A stretch of 64,000 nt of DNA from Umbilicaria muhlenbergii (lineage: Eukaryota > Ascomycota > Lecanoromycetes > Umbilicariales > Umbilicariaceae): positions 278,364-342,363 of the forward strand of contig KK106984.1 of NCBI GenBank assembly GCA_000611775.1, written 5' to 3'. Made by a program: the position numbers and the translations under genes. Under the pieces are notes generated by a model. It searched no databases, had not been told where the DNA came from, and saw only the letters and a list, made by a program, of their open reading frames with translations. Shown piece after piece: positions 35,100 through 49,020 of this stretch. How positions within the stretch are numbered: the first letter of the stretch is position 1; each line of letters starts with the position of its first letter.

Positions 35100-36700
35100 T
35101 TACTCTTTTCTCTGAAAAAGCGTCATTCATGATGCTGTTGCAAAAATAACATCAAAATGTGACATTCTTGCTTGACTGCTTTGAACAGATTAAACAGTGA
35201 CTCTGAACAGTTCTTGAATGATTCAAACTTAGCATGATTTATTAAAGTATTTATGATGAAATTCCTTCAGCACTTTTATTGAGTCATTAAATTCACCTTT
35301 GTCTGCATAATATCACTCATTGTCATGATCAATTTCATGTCATTTGACCTTGTATTGAAGCCTGCCGTGATATCATCTTGAGTTGAGAATATCATTCACC
35401 TCTCAGTGCTCATCATCATTTATTATAATAAGTGCTGATGAAGGTGTCTGCTGACCTGACAGTGAGTCATTGGCAGCTGAACAAAGCAGCTTTGAACTGA
35501 AGACATTATGAATTCACATGATAATAAAGAGCTTCAGTTGATAGAAGACTTCAACACATTGAATGATTTAAAATGACCTCAGCTGCTTATTCTTTAAGTC
35601 TCAACTAAACCTTGTTGTCTTGATATTTTAACTTAATAGTCATACTCAGTTTTTAACTTCATAGTTGACATCCTTCTGATATTTATCTGCTTGTGCTTTC
35701 ATAAATTCCCTGCTCTTCTTCAACTGCTGTTTATTGAAATCAAGGATTTTCTGCATGTGAGTTGTTATGTCCTCCGCCTTCACTGACTGAAGTCATTCAC
35801 GGGTGAATTCATAGGTAGTAGTGTCAGAGCTGAAACTCATGCATGAGTGAAAGCCTTTGTTAAGGTAGAAAGATGAGAGTGAGGTCACTGAAAAGCAGTT
35901 GTTATTATTATTAAACTTCATCATAAGCAGTCACTTCACTCAGTTATCTTGCATGTAGTTGTAATACATTCAGAGGCCTCATTCAACATCTTGATTGACT
36001 CATTCAGTTTGACTGTCAGTCTCTGAGTGATAAGCTGTTGATAAGTTAATCTTGATTTTCAAATGTTTACACATGCTTCATCATAGGTTGAAGATAAACT
36101 GAGAGCCTCAGTCTGAGGTAATAAAACTTAACAGGTCATGTAAGTGATAAATGTTTTATAATATAAGTTATATTAATTCATTTATTGAGGTTCCTTCATC
36201 TTTTGAATAACAAGAAACATAATGCCTTTTCTTAAATAATCTGTCAATGAGAGTGCAGATGATGTTGTAGCCCTCTGATATTAATAATTTAATTATAAAG
36301 TTCATGACAATGTCCTGTCAGTGTTGTTGTGAGATAGGAAGTAAAATCAGGAGTTCATTAATGACATTATAAAATGATTTGCTTCACTGACAGTGACAGC
36401 AGTTCTGAATATATTACTTCATAATGATCACATGTCCTGATCAGTAGTAATGCTGATGAATAAGTTTCACTGTTCAGTTTATGCCTGAATGTTCAGAAGA
36501 TGATTGATCATGTATTTTTTAAAAAAGCTCAGTCTGTAGAGATTCTGAGACTCACAGCAGGTTGTTTTTGAACAACACATCATTAATGACTCAACATTCA
36601 TGAAGACATTTGTCATGAAGTTTAACTGCATTATTGACAATGACTTCCTGATATTCATTGTATAATTTATCAGTTTTATTAATTGTGTGAATTTACTTAA
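35100..36700 (-). pseudogene. Element G integrase and chromodomain
   Basis: Chromodomain about 35232-35415 on the minus strand, showing the sequence EVNDIL, HGRLQYKVK, DHDNEWYYA and VLKEFHHKY, a good match to the chromovirus CHD fold. Integrase core and zinc-binding part extend to about 36700. Broken in many places. Confidence 0.7.
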
Positions 36701-36879
36701 AAAGGCCTTCTTTCACTTCCTTTACTTGAATTTTCACATGATTCAGGGTAAGAATAATCTGATAAATCAGGTTCTTATCCTTGAAGTTGAACATTCAGAT
36801 AAGAGTGTCAGCTTTGTCATTAATCTTGCTTGATCAGAAGATCATCTGAAAGTTGAATTTTAACAAAATGTTTAAATAT

Positions 36880-38300
36880 CTGATCTGTCAACATGTCAAC
36901 TTTTTATTCTTCATAAAGGTCTTCAGGGCCTGATGATCAGTGAAGACTTATATGAGCAAGGCAGTGTGTTTAAGTTCAGGCTGTCAGTGTTCAAAACAAT
37001 GAATAATGATCAGCAGTTTCTTATCATAGATGTGATAATTGCACTCTGCTGAGATCATGCTTTTATTGTAGAATGTCATCAGGTGAAAAACTTCCTCATC
37101 ATCATACTGAGAGAGGATTTCATCTGTCACAAGGTCAGAGACATCTATCTTTAATATAACTTAACAGTTGAGGTTAAAATGCTTTAATATTAAAGTTTTC
37201 ATCATGACCTGTTTGAGGTCTTGAAACACCTTGAAACAGTCTTCAGTTCATGTGAATGAAACCTCTTTCCTAGTAAGTTCAATGAGAGGTTTAATGATTT
37301 TGAAGAAGTCTCATATAAATTAATAATAAAAATTAATGAAACTTATGAAGTCTTGAACCTCTTTGAGGTTGATTAATTTAACTTAATATATGACTGCTTT
37401 AATCTTCTGAGGATTCATATGCAGTTCTTTCCCTGATATGATGACTCATAAGAAGATGATCTCAGAGACATTAAATTCACACTTTTTAATGTTGACTTGT
37501 AAGTTAACCTCATGAAGATGCTGAAGCACTTATTTAACATGATGATTATACTCCTTTCAGGTCTTACTGTAGATGAGAATGTCATTCAGATAAGTTTAAC
37601 AGAAGTCATTAAGAAAGTCTCATAAAATATTATTAATGTACTGCTGAAAGATACTCAGCCTGTTGATTAATCTGAATGATAGAACTCAGTATTTGTAGGA
37701 GTTTAATATAATGATAAACATGATCAGGTCCTCACTGTCTGAATGTATACATAATTTATTGAAGATGATGATTATGTTCAGATGAATTAAATGTTTACAT
37801 TTAAGAATCTTTCCTATGACCTCTTCTATTAATGAAAGAGGGTATCAGTTTCATTTAATGAGAACATTGAGCTTTCAATAATTCACACAGAATCATAAGT
37901 CATCATTCACTTTCAGAGTGAACAACATCAGTGAGGTGTAAGCTGCCTTGCTTGAGGTAATGAAGTTTTTAAAGAGGTTCTCATTAAGGTACTTCTTAAC
38001 CTTTTAAAGCTTGTAGGGTGATATGCAGTAAGCTTAAATTTAAGATGAAGCAGCATCATTCATCAACTTAATTTTATGATCATAAAGATGATGAGGTGAG
38101 AGCTTGTTGACCTCAGAGCAGTTAAAGACATTGAGGTACTCATGATATTCTGAAGGCAGTTTTTGATGTATTTTCTTAAGATGTTCAAATGTGTTCACCT
38201 TGAGACTTATTTCCTCTGAATGATACTCTCAATTCAACATCAGTTGTCTGTTAATGTTTTTCATCAACATAATGAATATGTGTACCTTCTCTTAATGAGT
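36880..38300 (-). pseudogene. Element G reverse transcriptase and RNase H
   Basis: RNase H about 36880-37160 (HIYDKKLLIIIHCFEHWQPE, FTDHQALKTF). RT about 37300-38250, with the palm motif region near 37570 followed by KTWKEYNHHV-type thumb sequence. Broken in many places. Confidence 0.68.
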
Positions 38301-38576
38301 CAGCACTGCATATGAAGCTGCTCTCACACTGTGAACAGAGAATGCATTATCATCAGCAGTCAGAGAAGGTCAAGGCAGGATTTTAAAAATTATCTGAACA
38401 ATTCAAGAAATCATTCAGAAAGGTGAAGTGAAAAGCAGAGATGAAGAAGTAAAATATTCAGCAAAAGAAGAAAATCTTCCTTCTGCCTCTGCCTTTCCTG
38501 TAAATGAAGAAGGGGAATCTTCTTTAAAGATAATAAAATCATCCTTCAAGTTCAGAAGGAGCTGATTTCAATTCAT

Positions 38577-38831
38577 TCATGATTTTCTCAAGATAATATC
38601 ATACTGCCTCAGATCTGTTATCAACATGAGAACAGTAATCTTCTTATGCTTCTTCAGATGTAAATCAGAATAAATGACATGAGTGATTTTCTCTTTGATG
38701 AGGTTCTCATCAAACTCATGTATGTTTTTCAGTTTAAACAATGAAATCAGCTCTAGCCTGAGCCTGTCACAGATCATGAGAATCAATTGAGTGTGAATAA
38801 GAGAATATGCTGTACAATCAGTGTTTATCAA
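38577..38831 (-). pseudogene. Element G protease, open stretch
   Basis: An 84-codon open stretch: INTDCTAYSLIHTQL at the active-site end, then ITHVIYSDLHLKKHKKITVL and DLRQYDIIL. This is the strand-turn-strand pattern of Ty3 aspartic proteases, which cut the Gag-Pol polyprotein. Gag lies upstream and RT downstream, as expected. Confidence 0.7.
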
Positions 38832-38999
38832 TACCTGAAAGGGTATGAGAAAGCCTTGAGAGTAGAGGAAGCAGATTGTAAGAAATGATTATAAAATAAA
38901 AAGCTTCAAGTCATCATTTAAATCAGTCAGACTGTTCAGGAACTGTTTGAAGTGATTATTTAAAATGTTCAAACTGTTCAAATAAAGTTCATTGAGGTT

Positions 39000-40690
39000 C
39001 AGCAAAGGGTTCATGCTGCACAGAAAAACTAATTCACCCTTAATCATGACTTTGATAGAAGTCATTTGTTTTCTGACTTAAAATTGAAGTCATCATAGTC
39101 AACATGAACTTCACTGACAGACTCATCATGTCTGAAGGAAGGAGATGATTGTCAGACATGCTAAAAACATTCATTGACAGAGTGCTTAAAGTGATGACAG
39201 ATATAACAATTTTCATTCTTCTCATCAGTTAAGTGTTATGAATCAGTTGATGTCCTTTGAACATTCAGACTGTTCAAACTGTTCAGAGGTGTGACAGAAC
39301 ACACTATGAGCTGAGTGATAAACATTTTAAATATAATTCATTTATACCTCTTTAAGTGATTTATTATGACATTGATGTTGACATCTTTTCAGTCCTTCAC
39401 TGCTTGAGCGGCATGTTGTTTATTGTTCAGGTGTATGAGGTAAATCTTTATGATTAATAATGAGTCAAGCTAAATCATTTGAGATGACAGAGAAGCTTGA
39501 AGATGAGGAAAGATCTTGTCTTTAAGATCATTCATACATTGAGTCTCATCATACTCAAGGAAGGTGGAAAGGTGATGAAACTCAACATAAAAGTCTGAAA
39601 ATCACTTCAATATCTGAATAAGCTTAATATAAGTCTGACAGTAATTCCTCTGCTTATCTGAGTTTTTATAAATCTCTCTCAAGTCCTTCAAGATTTCATT
39701 CACATTATGATAGAGGTCTATGACTGAGAGTTCATATGATGAATGAGACTCAGTGTGTTGAGCAGCTTTCTCACTCAATTGAGACAACACATACCTCATA
39801 CAGCTAATCTCAGTCAGGTAATGATCTTCATTGATGCTTAATTTAATCTTTATCTTGCTTACTCAATCTTCTCACGTGAGCTCAGAACTGTCATCTAAAA
39901 GAGGAGGATCAAGAAGCTTCTTTAAACACTTATTATCATTTAAATTATTCAAAATATTTAAAGAATAAGTGCTTTTTTAATTCATTCATCAGCGTTCCTT
40001 CAAAAGCTGATATTTGATGTTGAAAGTAATAAAGTTGATTTTCAGAGAGGTCACATGATCTTGCTGTTCAGTGATGACATTTATAAGATTATTCTTTTCA
40101 ATCAGTAGGTCATGAACATCTTTATTAATTGTTATACTCAAGTCTCTCTGCTCTCAGAGAGTGTTGAGTGTTTTTAAAAACTGCTTCAGTTTCACCTCTG
40201 CTCAATGCTGAAGTTATTTCATGTTGATGATATCATAGAGAGTTTCAGCATCATCTTTGCTGATTCATTTGTGATGTCATGCAATTAAAATAAAATACTT
40301 TCTTGTCTTTTTGCTCTTCTTGAGTTCTCTGAGAGTTGCATTCAGTTTAAGGTAAATTATCTTCACATTAAAAAAAGCTTCTTCTGCTTCATCTTTCTGC
40401 TCATGTTGATGAGATGAGCTTGCCTCAGCAGCCTTTTCTTTCTGAGCCTGACTCAGTGAAATCATACTCTCTTTTGTCATATTGATGGCAGGGTGTTGAA
40501 GATGTTTATTTTACAACATTCTGTGTTTGATGCCTTTCTTAACCTCTGTTTGATGTTTGATTTGATGATTTCTTTTGATTCAGCTCTTTCACAAGAGCAA
40601 GGTGAATGCAGGTTATTTAAATTCAACTTGACTGCTTCATGAGTGTTCAGTGATGACAGCAGCTGCACACTTATCATAACAGGTTCTTTT
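39000..40690 (-). pseudogene. Element G gag
   Basis: Starts near 40677 with SVQLLSSLNTHEAVKLN. The open stretch 40277-40480 is Lys/Glu-rich with LSQAQKEKAAEASSS. The stretch 39602-39799 shows DLYHNVNEILKDLREIYKNS, a capsid-like helix pair. The nucleocapsid knuckle CYICHHFKHSVNEC (C-x2-C-x4-H-x4-C) lies at 39167-39208. Gag packages the element's RNA in virus-like particles. Broken in several places. Confidence 0.7.
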
Positions 40691-40894
40691 AACTCAACTG
40701 CTTCATGAGTTTTCAGATCTTCTGTATGACTTAAATTAACTGATACACTTTCATATGACTTAGAAGGTGTAGTTGCAGAGAGTAATGTTATCAGTGTTTT
40801 TTAATATTGTTAACACACATCACTCAAGATCTTTTTGAACAGGTTATTTCAGTTCAACTGTTTCACAAATGTTAAGAGAATGAGAATTAATTTA

Positions 40895-41066
40895 ATATCA
40901 AGATTATGCAGAGCTCATTATGCAAATATGATGATCAAGAGATTAATTTTAAAGAGTCATTAAGTGATGAGCAAAACTACATATGTGAGTGTTGCAGAAT
41001 TAACTGAATGCGCTAAACTCAATCAGAAACTAATGTAGATTGCTTAATCTTATCATGCTCTTAACA
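40895..41066 (-). repeat. Element G, 5' LTR
   Basis: 172 bp, partner of 34928-35099, followed by GAAG. Confidence 0.9.
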
Positions 41067-43760
41067 GAAGCAACTTATATACTCATTATCATCTTAAAAG
41101 TTAAATGCATTGTGAGAATACTTAGAGGAGAATCTATGAAAAGGATTCATTCATGAATCTCAGTCTTCAGCAGAATATCTGATATTGTTTGTTTTAAAAT
41201 CAAACAGTTCATTGAGGTTGTGCATTAATTACAAAGCATTAAACAACATAATGATAAAAAACAATTACTCATTGCCACTTGTCTCAGAACTGCAGGACAG
41301 ATTTTAAGAAATATAATGATTCATGAAGTTCAATATCTCAGGAGCATTCAACCAGATATAAATAAAAAAAAATGATGAATGAAAAACAATGTTTTAAACA
41401 TGCTCAGAGTTGTATGAGTATTTGATAATGTCATTTAAATTAATCAACACCTCAGCAACTTTTCAGACTTTCATTAATAATATCTTGCAACAATATTTAG
41501 ATCAGTCTGTAGTCATTTATCTTGATGACATACTGATATACTTGAAGATGAAGGAACAACATGTTAAACATGTTTAAAAAATTCTACAAGTATTAAAAGA
41601 CACTGACTTATGCATTAAGCTTGAGAAAAGTCTTTTTCACATCAAAGAAGTTCAATTTCTTAAATTTATCATCACATCAGAAGGCCTTCAGATGAACTTG
41701 AAAAAAATTAAATTCATGATTAAATAATTAGTTTTGATAAACATCAAGGAAGTACAATCCTTTCTAAGCTTTGCAAACTTCTACAGAAAGTTTATTGAAA
41801 AGTATTTTAAAATTGCAGCACCTCTAACAGAGTTGATGAAAAAGAACTGAAAATTTATTTAATTCATCAAAGCACAAGAATCCTTCAAAGAGCTGAAGAA
41901 GTATTTCACATCATAATTAATTCTCATGAGTTTCAACCCTGAGAAACTTATTACACTCAAGATGAACACATCAGATGAAGTTATAAAAGCATGCATTAAT
42001 CAATTAAATGATAAAAGACATTTATGATCAGTAGTTTATTACTCACAGAAGCTTTTAAGTGCTGAATAAAAATATAAAATACATGACAAGAAGTTATTAA
42101 TTATTGTTAACACATTCAAATAATGATATGTATATCTCAAAAGATCAAAGCATGAGGTTCAGATGTATTCAGATCATAAGAATTTATTATATTTTATGAC
42201 AATGAAAGTTCTAAACTGAAGACAGGTTCATTGATTGAAAGAGTTGTCACAATACAACTTCAAGATTCATTATCAAAAAGGATCAAAGAATGTCAAAGTG
42301 AACACTCTCAGCAGATGAGTTGATTACTTGAAAGAAAAGTTAATCATGAATCAAGTCATCCTTCAGGAGAATGAGCATGATAATATAATTTACAATTGAG
42401 TCATCAACTTTATGATAAAAGTTGAGGATAACATTTTTGAAAACTGAATTTGAAAAGCATTAAAGAACAACAAGTTAGTGCAGTAAGTTCTTCAGAATAT
42501 TAATGATCATGAAAGCTTTGAAAAGCAAGAAGACCTCTTACTTTTCTAAGATTTAATTTATGTATCAGTCAGTTTACAAGAAACACTGATAGAAGAATAT
42601 CATTTTAACAAGATGAATGAACATCAAGAAGTTAAGAAAACATTGAAATGATTTACATGAACATATTACTTCTCATGAATAAGGAAAAAAGTTGAAGAAA
42701 TCATTTAAAAATGTGACACCTGCTGAAAGAACAAAGCAGAACATCACAGATCATATGAATTATTAAAGTCATCATCAACATCAGCACAATCATAATTGAG
42801 CATCACATTGAACTTCATGATAAAATTACCAAAATCAAAGGAACCTCTGATGAAAGTATTATATGATGCAATACTTGTCATAACAGACTGACTCATGAAG
42901 TACAGATACTTCTTACCTTATAAGAAGTCATCATCAGCAGAAGAACTCACATATATGTTCTTAAAAATTATAACAGTCAACCATGAGCTGCTGAAAGAAA
43001 TAATCTCAGACAGAGATAAACTCTTCATCTTCAAGTTTTAAAAATCACTAATGAATTAATTAAGGATTCATCATAAGCTGTTCATCACTTATCATCCTCA
43101 AACAAATGAACAGATGAAATGTTTAAATCAGATGTTAAAACAGTACCTGCATTGTTATGTTAATTATCAACAAATTAATTGAGTAGAACTTTTACTGATA
43201 GCTCAGTTAACTTACAACATGACAACAACAGAGTTCATGAAGGTATCATCATTTTACATTAATTACAAGTTTAACTCACTTATGAATGAAGTGAGGGGGT
43301 TAATAATCATAACATAAAAAGTGAAAATATAAATGAATCACCTGAAGGACCTTCATAAAGAACTACAATGAAATATAAAATTTACCTCAGAAAAGTCAGC
43401 AGTATATTATAATAAAAAAAGAGATAAAGAACTTACTCTTGAAGAGAAGAGTAAAGTATACCTTTTACATCACAACATCAAGACAATGTGATTAAGTAAT
43501 AAATTAAATTACAAGAAGCTGAGACCTTTTCAAATTATGAAGAAGAAAGAAAGTGTCAATTATGAACTTAAACTTTCATCATTCATGTGAATACATTCAG
43601 TATTTCATATATCTTTACTCAAATCAGCAGACCTGAAAACACTGTTACAGATGAATTCATCAGAAATTAATTCAAAAAGTCAAGATGCTGAGTTCAAGGT
43701 AGAAGAAATTCTAAATCAACAAAAAGTTGATGATGAGCTTCATTATTTAATCAAGTGAAA
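41067..43760 (+). pseudogene. Element F RT, RNase H, integrase and first half of chromodomain
   Basis: RT to about 41870 with Y-L-D-D at 41518-41529. RNase H about 41900-42330 (YSQKLLS, HDKKLLIIVN-type). Integrase about 42590-43560 (CDTCW-type zinc finger, ISDRDKLF, YHPQT). Chromodomain starts about 43690 (EVEEILNQQ) and is cut by H after LHYLIK. It resumes at 49989. Broken in many places. Confidence 0.75.
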
Positions 43761-44166
43761 TATTATGACTTAGCCAGGACAGTACTTAAAAGTATGCACT
43801 TACAGTGAACAGCTGATATCAATCAAAGTGATTAAGGTGAGTGAGGGCTTGAGTACCTCAATCACCTCAATCAGAGTGATTGAGCTGTTCAGAGTGATTA
43901 AGAGTTTAATCATCATGATCATCTCAATCACATGAGTCTCCTAGAGTCTATATAATCACAGGTAGATTTATAATTAGAAGTTCATGCTCAACTCATGTAT
44001 TAAATGCAATCTCTTAAGTTTATGACTATTAATTCCCTCACTTAATCTTAACCTTAAGATCATTGTTGATCATATAATTCATTGAATCTTGTCTAGTTCA
44101 TTGAATCATATCTATAGTTCATTAAATGATAATATTACTTTAGTCATTATGACATCACCTGTTACA
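43761..44166 (+). repeat. Element H, 5' LTR
   Basis: 406 bp ending CACCTGTTACA, with TATATAATCACAGG about 190 bp in as a likely promoter. It is the same length as the partner at 49583-49988. Confidence 0.92.
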
Positions 44167-46880
44167 CTTTGAGCATCAACTTACAGGATATCAGTCATGC
44201 AATGAATTAACTCATCAGTCTCAAGATGTTCAAATCCTTCAATAAAGAAGAATCAGTCATTGAACATCTCTTCAACAAAGTAATCTGAGTTAAAATCTCA
44301 TTGTCAGATAAGTTTCTTGATGAGAGAAGATTATTAAACTCATTTTTCACTCAACTTAACATGTACCTGCAGTTCAACAAGTCTTTATTCATGTCAGAAT
44401 CAGAGAAAGTGTTGTTCACTTCCTCATTCTTAAGATCAGATGCTTTGAACTGATTTAAACTTATTCTCTGAGATTACCTTGACAACAAGAGTGAAGATCA
44501 GGATGACTCAATTAATAAAATCTTTCATGAGTTGAAGAAATTCAAGAAGCAGATAAGGATAATATTTAAAACAATTAATGAAGAGAGAACAGTGAAGTGA
44601 GAAATTTATAATATTCAACAGAAAGAAGCAGCTGCTACATACATAATAAACTTTCAAAGACTCACCTCACATATGAATTGAGACAATATTGCTTTGACAG
44701 CGTAATATTATAAGGGACTGAAGGATGTGATGAAAGATGAAATCTTTAAAGCTGAACACCCTGCCACGCTCTCAGAAATGATTAAATGATTGATCATCAT
44801 CAATAACTGAGTTTATGAATGAAGTTTAAAAAAGAGTCATAAGATTCTTGTACCTCAAAGGGCTGAGAAGAATCATGAGCATCAGTATAATAATCAACTC
44901 TATTATGAACCTCAACTCATGAAAATCAATGCTGTTACTTGAGTGAATCAGTTTCAGCGAGGGAAAGGACCTGAGAAGAACTCAGAAAAGAAAAAAAAGC
45001 CTCATGAAAATAATTATTACAGCTGTAAAAAATCAGGACACTTCACCTGAGATTGTTAAAATTCTGAAAAGATTATTCAATCAAAGAAGACATATGCTGC
45101 CACACAAAAAGTAAAGAACAAGAACAGTCACAATGTTATGTTTTAAACAACATGTTACAATGATGACTGTCATACACATCAGAGTGATAAAGACAGCTCT
45201 GAGTGATTTTCATGTCAACTTAAGAAGATAAGAAAATATGTCATCATCTCTCATTTAAATCAAGCCGCAGACTTGAAGAAACAACAAGTTTAATGAGATC
45301 AGTTCAGCCAAAAAGACAATTACATTAACAGTGATGAAACAATGCCCTCATCTAGTGAGGAGGAAGACTTCATAAAAGTAATAAACTTTAATGACTCAAG
45401 AGAACTCATCAAGAAAAATGATGATATTTAAGTATTCACCTGTGAAGAACAGTGGTTGAAAACTTATGAAGAAGTATTTAAAGTGATGAAAAGATCTCTT
45501 GAGAATTACAAAAATTACATAAATCAGTTGCAGGAATGAATCCTGTGAATAATCAGAGACATGTTTACTCAAAAAAATGAAATCAAGAATATAAATTATC
45601 AGGATATACTCAGAGAAACATCATTGAAAGACTCAAAGTTCATCATGAAAGAAGAGTATGTTACTCTTAATAAAGCACACATCTCAAGAAAACTACACAT
45701 AAAAGTTTGAGAACTTTGAAGTGAATACTTAAAGCTAAACCTGATACAGTACCTGAACAAGAAAGTTAACTCAAAAGACTTTAAATATGTGAGAGAGAAT
45801 CTGAGATTCCTCTCATTTAATTCAAAAAATTAAAGGGCTCTTCAGGTCAGAGGTCTCTGAAGATGTTTAAACTAAAATCTTCAGAAGAAGTGATTGCTAA
45901 AGAAATCACTGTCACAGAAGACATGAGCAATTTCTGTGTTTAAGTTAAAGTAAAAGGTCACTCAGCTAGACTGTTAATTAACAGTGATTATACAGGGAAT
46001 TTCTTGAATTCATGATTCACAAAATTGAACAGGATAAAAATTCAGAAAAAGTGAAATCTCTGTTCACTTCAAGGGTTTGATGAAACCCTTATGAAATGCA
46101 ACAATAATCATGTGAATGAAGAAACTGTTCTGACACCTATATGAATAAGTCAACACTGAGAGAAAAATCAGTTTCAACATTATGAAGCAGTCAGGAAGTG
46201 ACATAGTCTTAAGTATATTTTAACTCTGAGCAGTCAATCTCATGATTGATTGAGCTGAAAATGAGATATACTTCATTAAAGGCAGTATTCTTATGAAGTT
46301 ATATTCAGTTCTACACTCACCTGAAGGAGTGAAAGTCTTCACTATGACAGTGAAAGAGATGCATGAGGAGTTAAAGAATCCTGATGCAAAGATACTGTGA
46401 ATTAGAAGAGTCAATGATGACTGAGACCTTATTATCAAGTTATCTATCCCTAAAGAATACAAAGACTTTGAAGAGTTGTTTACAGCAGTAAAGGAACAGG
46501 ACGTCTTACTGAAACATTAAAAATAAAATCATGAAATCAAGATCATGAAAGAGTGTAAACTAATGAAGCAACTCATATACTCATTGTCACCTCAAAAGTT
46601 AAATGCATTGTGAGAATATTTAAAGGAGAACTTATGAAAAGAATTCATTCAAGAATCTTAATCTTCAGCAGAATATTTAATATTGTTTGTCCTGAAATCT
46701 GACAGATCATTGAGGCTGTGTGTCAACTACAAAACATTAAACAACATAATGATAAAGAACAGTTACTCACTGCTGCTTATATCAGAACTGCAGGACAGAT
46801 TTCAGAGAATATAATGATTCATGAAGTTCAACATTTCAGGGGCATTCAACTAGATACAGATAAAAGAAGATGATGAATGA
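44167..46880 (+). pseudogene. Element H gag, protease and start of RT
   Basis: Gag about 44190-45110 with FNKSLFMSESEKVLF, then DDSINKIFHELKKFKKQIRI. A knuckle remnant lies near 45015-45060 (KKSGHFTWDC). An acidic spacer comes next, then protease about 45950-46500 (GNFLNS, SPEGVKVFTMT). RT begins about 46560. Minus-strand frame 46220-46462 is a shadow. Broken in many places. Confidence 0.68.
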
Positions 46881-46886
46881 AAAACA

Positions 46887-47111
46887 GTGTTTCAAACACA
46901 CTCAGAGCTGTATGAGTACTTAGTAATGCTGTTCAGATTAATCAACGCCCCCGCAACTTTTCAGGCTTTTATCAACAATATTTTACAACAATATTTAAAT
47001 CAGTTCATGGTCATCTACCTTGATGACATACTGATGTACTCAAAAATGAAAGAGCAGCATGTTGAACATGTTCAGAAAGTTCTACAAGTGTTAAAGAATG
47101 CTGACTTGTGA
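46887..47111 (+). pseudogene. Element H reverse transcriptase palm, open stretch
   Basis: A 75-codon open stretch: LFRLINAPATFQAFINNIL, then VIYLDDILMYSKMKEQHVEH. The Y-L-D-D catalytic motif is at 47016-47027. It is the clearest RT segment in the window and ties family II to the chromovirus branch of Ty3. Confidence 0.88.
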
Positions 47112-48716
47112 GTTAAGCCTGAGAAGAGTCTTTTTCATGTCAAGGAAGTTCAATTCCTCAGATTTATCATCACATCAGAAGATCTATGAATGAACTTGAA
47201 AAAAATTAATTTCATGATTGAATGATCAGTTTTAATGAGTATTAAGGAAGTACAATCCTTTCTAAGCTTTGCAAACTTCTATAGAAAGTTCATCAAGAAA
47301 TATTTTAAAATCACAGCACCTCTAACAGAGTTGATGAAGAAAGACTGAAAATTTGTTTAATTCATTAAAGCACAAAAATCCTTCAAAGAGCTGAAGAAGC
47401 ACTTCACATCATAATTAATTCTCATGAGTTTCAACCTCAAGAAACCTATTACGCTTGAGATGAACACATCAGATGAAGTTATAAAAGTGTGCATTAATCA
47501 ATTAAATGATAAAAGATGTCTGTGATCAGTAGCTTACTACTCATGAAAACTGTTAAGCACTGAACAGAGTTATGAGATACATGACAAGAAGTTATTAACT
47601 ATTGTTAATGCATTCAAATAATGACGTGTATATCTCAAAGGATCAAAGCATGAGGTTCAAGTGTATTCAAATCATAAGAATCTGTTATACTTCATGACAA
47701 TGAAGGTCTTGAACTGAAGACAAGTTCATTAATCAAAAGAATTGTCACAGTATAATTTCAAGATTCATTACTGAAAAGGATCAGAGAATGTCAAAGTGAA
47801 TGCTTTTAACAGATGAGCTGACTACCTGCAGGAAAAGTTAATCATGAATTAAATCATCCTTCAAAAGGATGAGCAAGAGAGCATAACATACAATAAAGAA
47901 GTCAACTTTACAATAAAAGTTGAGAATAACATTTTCAAAAGTCAAGTTCAAAAAGCATTGAAGAACAACAAGTTAACATAACAAGTTCTTCAAAATATCA
48001 ATGATCATGAAAGCTTTGAAAAGCAAGAAGGTCTCTTACTTTTTCAAGGTTTAATTTATATGTCAGTCAACTTATGAGAGACGCTGATAGAAGAATGTCA
48101 TTTCAGCAAAGTAAATGAACATCAAGAAGTCAAAATGACAGTGAAATGACTCACATGAACATATTACTTCTCATGATTGAGGAAGAAAGTTGAAGAAATT
48201 ATTCAAAAATGCAATATCTGCTGAAAGAATAAAGTCTTCACCTTCAAGTTCTGAAAATTGTTAGTGAATCAGTTGAGAATTCATCACAAGCTGTTCACTG
48301 CATATCATCCTCAAACAGACAGACAGACTGAATGCTTAAATTAAATGTTAAAACAGTACTTATGCTGTTATGTCAATTATCAACAAATCAATTGAGTAGA
48401 ACTCTTATCAATAGCTTAATTAACTTATAATACAGCATCAATGAAGTCAACAGGAGTGTCATCATTTTATGTTAATTACAGATTCAACTCACTGATGAAT
48501 GAAGTGAAAAGACTAATAACAATAGCACAAAAAGCAAAGATACAAGTGAAACACTTAAGAAATCTTCATCAGGAACTTCAGTGAAACATAAAATTTACCT
48601 CAGAAAAATCAGTGATATATCACAATAAAAAAAGAGATAAAGGACTTACTCTTGAAGAGAAGAATAAAGTATATCTTTTGTGTTGCAATATTAAGATGAA
48701 GTGATCAAGCAACAAG
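47112..48716 (+). pseudogene. Element H RNase H and integrase
   Basis: RNase H about 47400-47830 and integrase about 48080-48700 (HHKLFTAYHPQTDRQTE, then the LTLEEKNKVYLL region before the chromodomain). Collinear with F. Broken in many places. Confidence 0.68.
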
Positions 48717-49020
48717 TTGAATCACAAGAAGTTGAGATCATTTCACATTTTAAAGAAGAAAGAAAGTGTCAACTATGAACTTAAACTTTCATCAGTCATG
48801 CAGATACACTCAGTATTTCATGTATTTTTACTTGAATCAACAGACTTGAAAACATCATTACAAGACAATTCACCTGAGATTAATCCTGAGAGTCAAGATG
48901 CTGAATTTGAAGTAGAGGAGATTTTAAATCAACAAGAGATAAATGATGAACCTCATTATCTGATCAAATGAAAAGGTTATGACACGGCAGGGAACATGTG
49001 AGAATCAGAGGAGAATCTTA
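48717..49020 (+). pseudogene. Element H integrase C-terminus and chromodomain
   Basis: The open stretch 48717-48971 gives LRSFHILKKKESVNYELKL and HSVFHVFLLE, the GPY/F-like integrase end. Then come EFEVEEILNQQEINDEPHY and LIK, the first strands of a chromodomain that continues to about 49020 with KGYDTAG and SEENL. It is the best-preserved chromodomain here. Confidence 0.85.

Larger units (their letters stand above)
34928..41066 (-). mobile_element. Element G: full-span family IV chromovirus fossil
   Basis: 6139 bp with two 172-bp LTRs (34928-35099, 40895-41066) and a 4-bp target duplication GAAG (34924-34927, 41067-41070). The uninterrupted H copy reads straight across the same point at about 46560-46575. 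Minus-strand order: gag with an intact-looking CCHC knuckle, protease, RT, RNase H, integrase, chromodomain. Whole in outline, broken in many places. Confidence 0.92.
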